Origin: Crocinitomicaceae bacterium
GTDB taxonomy: Bacteria; Bacteroidota; Bacteroidia; Flavobacteriales_D; Crocinitomicaceae
Length of the DNA: 5,012 nucleotides
Direction of reading: 5' to 3'
Assembly (NCBI GenBank): GCA_024643585.1
Contig: JAHEMP010000189.1
Span: 1 to 5,012 of the forward strand
Positions 1-5,012 of this stretch are shown here, piece by piece. Both the position numbers and the translations under genes were made by a program. Under the pieces are notes generated by a model. It was not told the DNA's origin. It made no database searches and worked only from the letters and a program-made list of their open reading frames with translations. Each line of letters opens with the position of its first letter. The first letter of the stretch is position 1.

Positions 1-3000
1 CAATGGATTTTACCAGTCGCGCCTCTTGTTCAACCGGTTTTAATTCATTAAAAGTGGTCTCATTAGCATTGTTGTCAAAAGAAGTATTATTCTCATTAGA
101 CGCGACTTGATTGGATAAATTATCAATTTTATTTTGTCGATTATTTATGTCCTTTTCTTTTGCCGATTTAAGAGCAGTCAATAGGTTTAGTTCGTTTTCT
201 AATAGCGGTTTTTCGTCTGGATTCGTGCCTATTTGGGTTTCGACATTTTTTATTCTGACATCAATTTTTGTCACAAAAGTACTGTCGTGCTGATTAAGGG
301 ATTTTAATTTGGCTAATGGATCTGCGACTATATCATCATTTAAATAGTTGAAAATCTCTTGGTAGCTTTTGTCAACAGATTGGGCAATAGTGGCCTCAGT
401 ATAAGTCAGGTTCTGTGCTTTCAACTTTTCATCCTGATATTTATTATTGTAGGCCGTAATATTATTATTTGAGGTTTGTAGTAAACTATTCAAAGTCTCC
501 TGATTTCTTTTGGCTTTTTCATCTCCTGGATTATTTGACAAAAGTGTTTTGTTAGCCTCTAAAGCCTTTTGAATAGCAGCTTGATTTTCTTTTTCAGCTT
601 CTAATAATGCAGAGGCTTTTGAGAGTTCCGACTTCGATTTATCACCATTTATTGCTGCAATTGATTTGGCATAATTCGGATTTATTTCTTGTGTGAGATC
701 TGAAGATTCGTTCTCTTCTATAGCCTTCGCCAAAAGTTGATAATCAGCATTCAAAGGAACATTTTTAAGCTGATTCCATTGGTTTTTCATGCCATCGTAG
801 CTTGCTGTTGAATTGCTAATTGGTTTGTTTTCAAGGGCAATGAATTCCGCTAACTCATTTTCTAAACTTTCTTTAATTTTTCTGTTTTCTTCGATAGTTT
901 TGCCCAAATTGACAATTTCTACATTGATAAGATTTAAATCTTTTCTTTTCAAAGCAATATTTTCTTTTGTAACCTCACCGTTTTCAGTATTGCCTTCGTA
1001 TAATTTTCTCTCTAGAAAATCTATATTGTTCTGCAAATCTTTACTTGAGGTTTCGTAATTGTATTTTCTCTTGGCTAAATCAGAATTCTCATTTGTTACC
1101 TTGAGAATTTCATCGGATGTCTTCGCATGATAATCTTCCATCTCAGTGCTTAACCCAGACTTAATTATCTCTTTATTGCTTGCAATATATTTCAAGGCCT
1201 CATCTGCCTTGTCTTCTGAAAGAAGCATTTTCAATTGATCCCCTTTTTCTTTCCATTCAGAAGCCAAATTTTTATGGTCTGCATTCAAATCTATATTCTC
1301 TTGAACTTTGTCATTTACTGTTAACAGTGTTTCGATCTTTTTCTTTGTGTTATCTCTATCTGTCAATAATTCTTTTGACTCTTTCAACAATTTAGCTCGA
1401 GTCATTGATTTATCAGCACTAGATCTATAAGCTGAGGCGTTTGCGGTAATTTTTTTGTCAAGGTCTTGAAGCTTTTTCATTTCAATTTCCAACTCTGCGG
1501 TTGTTTTTTGCTGGTAAACGGTAGACTTATCAACTAACTGTTTATATTGATTTGAATTTGACAAAAGGTTTACTGCTATTTCAGATAAGGTCAAATCACT
1601 CGCAGATACGCTCTCTAATATCTTCTTTTGATCACTAAGACTGTTAATCTTATCCAAGTCAAAATCTTGGGCATTCGGATTTAATTTTGATTTATCATTG
1701 AACAAGGCAGCTAAAATGTCATCTTTTTCACTGACATTTTCATCGAAACGATCGATAACTTTCACCGTTTCCTGACCATTTTCCATCAAATGAATTATTT
1801 TTTGACGCAGTGGTTTTATGTTTTTTCGGTAAGGAATATTAACTGTTTGCGTATAATATTTTGTGTCGCCCGAAAGCTTCATTATATACTTGTACGGTCC
1901 AGCAGCTGGGAATGTGAGAACAATTTCGCCATTGTCTTTGGAACTAAAATCACCAACTTTCTTTCCAGTAATTGCATCTTGAACCTCAATGGATATCGTT
2001 TCATTTTGTTTGATTCTAGATTCAAAAACACCTGCGATAATACCTAGTTCGAAAGGTAATTTTTCCACTCGGATTTTGTACACATAAAGTTTGCCACTTT
2101 CACTTTGTCTTGCGGAGGCAAAATATCCGTTTTGATTATTTTGATCTACAAGAAAAAATATATCATCATCTGGTGAAGAAATAGCAAAATCCATATTCTC
2201 CGGGGATAAAAATGAATCCGACGATTCGTCATATACACTTCTAAAAACATCGTATCCTCCCATGGAATTATGACCCTTCGAGCAGAAATACAAATATTTT
2301 CCATCTTGACTTCTGTAAGCAAAATCTTCATCAAATTGAGTATTCACTTTTCCTCGAACCAATTCTGGATCCCCCCAGCCACCTGACGCTTTCCTCAAAC
2401 GACGGTATATATCTTTCCCATTATCACCAATTTCACCATAGGAAGAATAAAATATTTCTGTGGCACTGGCCGGGAAATAAATAAGCGGTGTATGGTTGTT
2501 TTTTTTGTCAATTTTTGATTGAAAATCAGCAGTCACCAAAAGACTACCCCCAATGTTTTTTAAGTCATATAATCTAAAAAACTTGTCGGCTTCGATTTCT
2601 CTCTTTTCATAAACTATCAATTCGGAATAATTTGTCAAGAGACGAGAACCATCTTGGCACATTTGAATTAAACGACTAACTTCTTTCTTGTCCGCCTCCT
2701 TAGATCCCGCCAAACTTGCATACTTATCATAGCTGCGCACGGCATCATTAAAAAGATAATTTAAATGATAGGCCCTACCCATGTAAAAATGGGCTTCTGT
2801 GTTTACCTCTGCGTTATCTGTGGCGAATTTTAAATACCGAATGGCTTCTTGTTTGTTATTTGAATTAAAAAGTAAACAGGTGCCATAACGGTAATTGTAA
2901 TCAACATTTTTGGGCTGTAATGAAAGCAATCGTGAGTACAACGGAGTAGCCTCAACAAATTTATCATCTTTGAAAAATTTGTTGGCTTGATTCATTATTT

Positions 3001-3076
3001 CAGACTCTGTTTGTCCCTTAAGACTAAAACATAGCGAGAAAGTCAAGGTTAAAAAGACAATTTTTTTACCAATCAT
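1..3076 (-). CDS. Large secreted TPR / PD40 propeller / coiled-coil protein, PorE-like N-terminus (3' end outside window)
   Basis: The frame is open without a stop from an ATG at 3076 to the left edge, giving 1025 codons; the C-terminus is missing. Seen in order: a Sec signal peptide (1-22); TPR-like helical pairs (about 24-145, with a typical AHFYMGRAYH segment at 95-104); a propeller-like region (about 165-340) with a clear PD40 motif at 249-280 (SQDGKYLYF, then NSMGGYDVFRS); a small beta region (about 345-420) resembling a carboxypeptidase-regulatory-like or Ig-like fold; then from about 500 a long charged Lys/Glu/Asn-rich helical region, probably coiled coil, with two diverged repeats at 798-1003. 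Family knowledge: TPR, WD40-like, CRD and OmpA in that order define PorE, a peptidoglycan-binding partner of the type IX secretion system. No OmpA domain is visible here, but it could lie past the edge. I infer a periplasmic or outer-membrane-associated structural protein. It is downstream of plsY by 48 bases and probably co-transcribed. The start is chosen because it gives a good signal peptide; the frame is open upstream as far as the plsY stop, but without another ATG. The exact function is unknown. Confidence 0.88.
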   Translation of the reverse strand, partial: MIGKKIVFLTLTFSLCFSLKGQTESEIMNQANKFFKDDKFVEATPLYSRLLSLQPKNVDYNYRYGTCLLFNSNNKQEAIRYLKFATDNAEVNTEAHFYMGRAYHLNYLFNDAVRSYDKYASLAGSKEADKKEVSRLIQMCQDGSRLLTNYSELIVYEKREIEADKFFRLYDLKNIGGSLLVTADFQSKIDKKNNHTPLIYFPASATEIFYSSYGEIGDNGKDIYRRLRKASGGWGDPELVRGKVNTQFDEDFAYRSQDGKYLYFCSKGHNSMGGYDVFRSVYDESSDSFLSPENMDFAISSPDDDIFFLVDQNNQNGYFASARQSESGKLYVYKIRVEKLPFELGIIAGVFESRIKQNETISIEVQDAITGKKVGDFSSKDNGEIVLTFPAAGPYKYIMKLSGDTKYYTQTVNIPYRKNIKPLRQKIIHLMENGQETVKVIDRFDENVSEKDDILAALFNDKSKLNPNAQDFDLDKINSLSDQKKILESVSASDLTLSEIAVNLLSNSNQYKQLVDKSTVYQQKTTAELEIEMKKLQDLDKKITANASAYRSSADKSMTRAKLLKESKELLTDRDNTKKKIETLLTVNDKVQENIDLNADHKNLASEWKEKGDQLKMLLSEDKADEALKYIASNKEIIKSGLSTEMEDYHAKTSDEILKVTNENSDLAKRKYNYETSSKDLQNNIDFLERKLYEGNTENGEVTKENIALKRKDLNLINVEIVNLGKTIEENRKIKESLENELAEFIALENKPISNSTASYDGMKNQWNQLKNVPLNADYQLLAKAIEENESSDLTQEINPNYAKSIAAINGDKSKSELSKASALLEAEKENQAAIQKALEANKTLLSNNPGDEKAKRNQETLNSLLQTSNNNITAYNNKYQDEKLKAQNLTYTEATIAQSVDKSYQEIFNYLNDDIVADPLAKLKSLNQHDSTFVTKIDVRIKNVETQIGTNPDEKPLLENELNLLTALKSAKEKDINNRQNKIDNLSNQVASNENNTSFDNNANETTFNELKPVEQEARLVKSI
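68..685 (-). repeat. Two diverged 103-residue protein repeats in the coiled-coil region
   Basis: Residues 798-900 (bases 377-685) and 901-1003 (bases 68-376) align without gaps over their first 53 positions. Ten positions are identical: Tyr5, Asn13, Asp15, Leu21, Lys23, Leu27, Ile38, Thr47, Asn52 and Pro53. Several hydrophobic positions are also conserved (1, 12, 42, 49). Each copy reaches an Asn-Pro turn (NPGDEK at 849, NPDEK at 952) and then another charged helix. A possible third copy begins near Phe1009, at the expected spacing, and runs off the window. There is no obvious repetition at DNA level, so the duplication would be old. Low identity in helical, low-complexity sequence means chance similarity is not excluded. 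Confidence 0.45.
3011..3076 (-). other. Sec signal peptide of the large TPR/PD40 protein
   Basis: Residues 1-22 have a basic start (MIGKK), a hydrophobic core (IVFLTLTFSLCFSL) and a short end KGQ before TESE. Cleavage after Gln22 fits the Gly/Ala-Gln ending common in Bacteroidota secreted proteins. Cys16 sits in the hydrophobic core and is preceded by Ser-Leu, not by Gly, Ala or Ser at -1, so this is not a lipobox and the protein is unlikely to be a lipoprotein. The cleavage site was judged by eye. Confidence 0.75.
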
Positions 3077-3124
3077 TTTTACATCTTTCGACCTGTACAA
3101 ACTTGTTTTCAATAAGTTCAATTC
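3077..3124. other. Short intergenic gap between plsY and the large secreted protein gene
   Basis: These 48 bases are AT-rich. On the minus strand I see no purine-rich Shine-Dalgarno just before the ATG (it reads GATGTAAAA), which fits the weak use of such sites in Bacteroidota. There is no strong hairpin followed by a T run, so nothing indicates that transcription stops after plsY. The only partial promoter-like match is CAAGTTTG at 3105-3098, against the Bacteroidota -7 consensus TAnnTTTG, and it has no properly spaced upstream element. Confidence 0.5.
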
Positions 3125-3757
3125 TTATTCTTTTTTCCTAAACAGAGGCATTTTAGACTCTGTTCTATTCAACAATCGAATTATATTTTTTCTATGGGCA
3201 ATTATTACAGCTAAACTCAAAATTGAGCTAAACAGAATTAAGTTGAAAGAAGAAACATGAAAACGGAAATACAAGAGAATTGGAAAGGAAATCGCAGCCA
3301 GGATTGCTCCAAGCGATACAAAAGATGTCGCTAAATAGGCTACTAGAAAAATCCCCAATGCGATTATAGCAGCAGGTGGATGTAAACCTATAATCACTCC
3401 AAGAGAGGTAGCAACGCCTTTGCCTCCGTCAAAATTTGCAAAAATTGGAAAGACATGACCCAAAACGCATGCCATGGAACTCAGCATTTGGATATTTACC
3501 AATGCATCTGAGCCAAGTTTATCGGGCATAAGAATCAAAGGAACTAAGGTCGCTATGAAACCTTTTAATACATCTATAAACAAAACAACCACTCCAGCCT
3601 TTTGTCCCAAAACGCGAAAAGTATTCGTTGCACCGGCATTGTGACTCCCGTGTTCTCTCACATCAATACCATATTTGCTTTTTCCAAGCCATACAGCAGT
3701 AGGGATAGAGCCAAGTAAATAACCAATAATGGGGTAAATAATATAGTAATTGTCCAT
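3125..3757 (-). CDS. plsY: Glycerol-3-phosphate acyltransferase PlsY (acyl-phosphate dependent)
   Basis: PlsY is an integral inner-membrane enzyme. It transfers the acyl chain from acyl-phosphate (made by PlsX) to sn-glycerol-3-phosphate to give 1-acyl-glycerol-3-phosphate, the first membrane step of phospholipid synthesis. The 210-residue product has the usual length and is very hydrophobic, with several membrane segments (about 4-24, 54-74, 88-108, 118-155 and 160-187). All three family motifs are visible: motif 1, GSHNAGATN at 37-45 with Ser38 and Arg48; motif 2, GGKGVAT at 111-117, the glycerol-3-phosphate-binding glycine loop; motif 3, AHRKNIIRLLNRTE at 187-200 with His188, Asn191 and Glu200. 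GSIPTA at 16-21 and DVLKG at 62-66 are also typical. Motif 1 has His39 where Gly is common. The tail is basic (MPLFRKKE). The ATG lies three bases after the upstream gene's stop, so co-transcription and perhaps translational coupling are likely. No strong ribosome binding site is visible. plsX and plsC are not in the window. Confidence 0.97.
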   Translation of the reverse strand: MDNYYIIYPIIGYLLGSIPTAVWLGKSKYGIDVREHGSHNAGATNTFRVLGQKAGVVVLFIDVLKGFIATLVPLILMPDKLGSDALVNIQMLSSMACVLGHVFPIFANFDGGKGVATSLGVIIGLHPPAAIIALGIFLVAYLATSFVSLGAILAAISFPILLYFRFHVSSFNLILFSSILSLAVIIAHRKNIIRLLNRTESKMPLFRKKE

Positions 3758-3760
3758 TTT

Positions 3761-5012
3761 TTATTCTTCTGATTTCCCAAAAAGTCTTTTAAACTTAACA
3801 ACAAATATGTTTTGCTGGGTCATATCGTATTTAAAATTCTTTGATTTCTTTTTTTCTTCTTTAATACTTTCAATTTCAGCTCTAAATTCTTTATCGCTCG
3901 ACATCATTCGTAATTCTCCGTCTTTTTTCGTCATTGTGTAATCGAAAAAGTAAGAATTACCTCCGGTTACGGAAAAGTAAAGAGAATATTTATCACTTTG
4001 CGAACCAGAATACGTCTGCAAGAAAAATAAGTCTGTTTCAATTTGCTTGAAAACTGGCTTTTCAAAGATATTTATTAAAGTTGCAACTCCTTCGGTGGTT
4101 ATCAAGCCGCGTTCTTGAAATTTAGAATTTTCGAAGCTTTGAATTGTTATTCCACTCAGGGTTATTCCACTCGACAAGACTTCTGGGATTTTCTTCACCT
4201 CTCCTTTTATGGTGTAATCTGATACAAATTTATCCGCTACTTTCGAATCACTCCATTCAACAAGGGCTCTTTCTAAATTCACTTTGTTTAAATCCATAAA
4301 AGGTATTCCTGGAACCAAAAGGGCTCTATCCGCAATGGATTCAAATGGCTTTGTATCGACGTTTAATTTAAAGTTTAAGGTCAAATCTAGTTTAGTCGAT
4401 GAAGTTTTAGGGTCGTATTCCCAATCGCCAAAGGCATCAACGGGTGAAGGACCAAAATCCATTCCCAAATCGACTAATCCTTCTCCATTTAATGAACATG
4501 TCTTTGTATTCAATCGAATAATATTTCCTTTTTCCGTTGGATTCAAAAATTTCTCTTTGGGTCCAATTTGGAATTCCATTTTATCAGGATCATATTGCAA
4601 TACTCCGCCTGCAGTCATTACGATTGGGTCATCTTTATCGATTAAAGAGGATAAAAATGTCGGATAAATTCTAATACTATCAGAATCTCGAGAATCTCTC
4701 CAAACAATGCCCGCAGAAATTCGAGTTCCTTCAAGGTTTTTCATTTCTTTCTCTACAGGAATTTGAATGTTCTTAGGGTCGATTTCAGATGTGAATGAAA
4801 GCCAGTTTCTTTCAAACTTATCGCATGAATGGTTCACCCTTGTTGCCCCTTGGAATGTTATCGCTGGCGAAGCGGCTTTAACAATTATTTTACCATAATA
4901 GCTAAATTCATTGCTCAACTGAAAACCTTCAGCATCCGTAATTTTTCCAGATGCCACGGTTTGATATGAAGTATCCAATCTAATGTTATCGATTTTTATC
5001 ATGGTAACTTTT
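3761..5012 (-). CDS. Unidentified large protein, C-terminal part (5' end outside window)
   Basis: I do not recognise this protein. The frame is open from the right edge to a TAA at 3763-3761. The first ATG is at 5002 and would give 413 residues, but the frame continues upstream of it (Lys-Val-Thr) to the edge. That ATG has no signal peptide or ribosome binding site, so the gene probably begins outside the window and this is its C-terminal part. Residues below are counted from that ATG. The sequence alternates polar and hydrophobic residues, suggesting many beta strands, with Gly/Pro/Asp turns (for example GGVLQYDPDKMEFQIGP at 132-148 and LGMDFGPSP at 179-187). There are only two cysteines (60 and 169) and no transmembrane helix. 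A Lys/Glu-rich helical segment (about 359-388) precedes the tail KFKRLFGKSEE. It ends three bases before plsY, so the two are probably one operon. A periplasmic or cell-surface beta-rich protein is plausible but only an inference. Confidence 0.85.
   Translation of the reverse strand, partial: KVTMIKIDNIRLDTSYQTVASGKITDAEGFQLSNEFSYYGKIIVKAASPAITFQGATRVNHSCDKFERNWLSFTSEIDPKNIQIPVEKEMKNLEGTRISAGIVWRDSRDSDSIRIYPTFLSSLIDKDDPIVMTAGGVLQYDPDKMEFQIGPKEKFLNPTEKGNIIRLNTKTCSLNGEGLVDLGMDFGPSPVDAFGDWEYDPKTSSTKLDLTLNFKLNVDTKPFESIADRALLVPGIPFMDLNKVNLERALVEWSDSKVADKFVSDYTIKGEVKKIPEVLSSGITLSGITIQSFENSKFQERGLITTEGVATLINIFEKPVFKQIETDLFFLQTYSGSQSDKYSLYFSVTGGNSYFFDYTMTKKDGELRMMSSDKEFRAEIESIKEEKKKSKNFKYDMTQQNIFVVKFKRLFGKSEE

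Noticed and set aside
111..2047. Several short plus-strand open frames rich in Phe, Ser and Leu
   Set aside because: They are antisense to the continuous minus-strand frame running from 3076 to the left edge. Their Phe/Ser/Leu bias is what the complement of a Lys/Glu/Asn-rich coding sequence produces.
2146..2334. Minus-strand open frame of 62 residues
   Set aside because: It overlaps the PD40-coding part of the large gene in another frame. The large gene's frame gives a recognisable propeller motif, whereas this one gives none.
3098..3105. CAAGTTTG as a Bacteroidota -7 promoter element for the large gene
   Set aside because: It deviates at the first base of TAnnTTTG, and no TTG-type upstream element lies at about 17-23 bases spacing. 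Chance matches are common in such AT-rich sequence.
3101..3120. Short inverted repeat AACTT/AAGTT after plsY as a possible terminator
   Set aside because: The stem is only five AT-rich pairs around a nine-base loop, with no T run after it on the minus strand.
3750..3941. Plus-strand open frame of 63 residues across the plsY/upstream-gene junction
   Set aside because: It is antisense to the end of the unidentified gene and the start of plsY. The hydrophobic look comes from the complement of a Lys-rich tail.
4284..4667. Plus-strand open frame of 127 residues
   Set aside because: It lies wholly antisense to the long minus-strand gene at 3761-5012 and shows no recognisable domain, signal peptide or independent start context.

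Overview
The window looks like a piece of an AT-rich Bacteroidota chromosome, probably from the Flavobacteriales or a related group. The evidence is a Sec signal peptide that ends in Gly-Gln, a PD40 (WD40-like beta-propeller) motif of the kind found in Bacteroidota outer-membrane and gliding-type proteins, a Bacteroidota-style PlsY sequence, and no convincing Shine-Dalgarno sites. The placement rests on sequence style only; no marker gene is present.

All three genes lie on the minus strand and are packed tightly, so the window reads right to left as one likely transcription unit. (1) Positions 5012-3761 hold the C-terminal 416 or more residues of a protein I cannot identify. Its reading frame runs off the right edge. 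It is rich in predicted beta strands and has a charged C-terminal tail. (2) Three bases later comes a complete plsY (3757-3125), the membrane acyl-phosphate:glycerol-3-phosphate acyltransferase that makes lysophosphatidate. (3) After a 48-base gap comes a very large secreted protein that starts at 3076 and runs off the left edge, with at least 1025 residues. It has a signal peptide, TPR-like helices, a PD40 propeller region, a small beta domain, and then about 520 residues of charged helical sequence. This gene is easy to miss because its stop codon lies outside the window.

The first three domains of the large protein are in the same order as in PorE-type proteins of the type IX secretion/gliding apparatus (TPR, WD40-like, CRD-like, OmpA). 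Here a long coiled-coil-like region follows where OmpA would be expected. Near the left edge that region contains a diverged tandem repeat of about 103 residues. How the two large proteins relate to phospholipid synthesis is unknown; their pairing with plsY suggests co-expression, not a demonstrated pathway. There is no non-coding stretch over 50 bases. I saw no RNA gene, mobile element, CRISPR array or convincing promoter or terminator.
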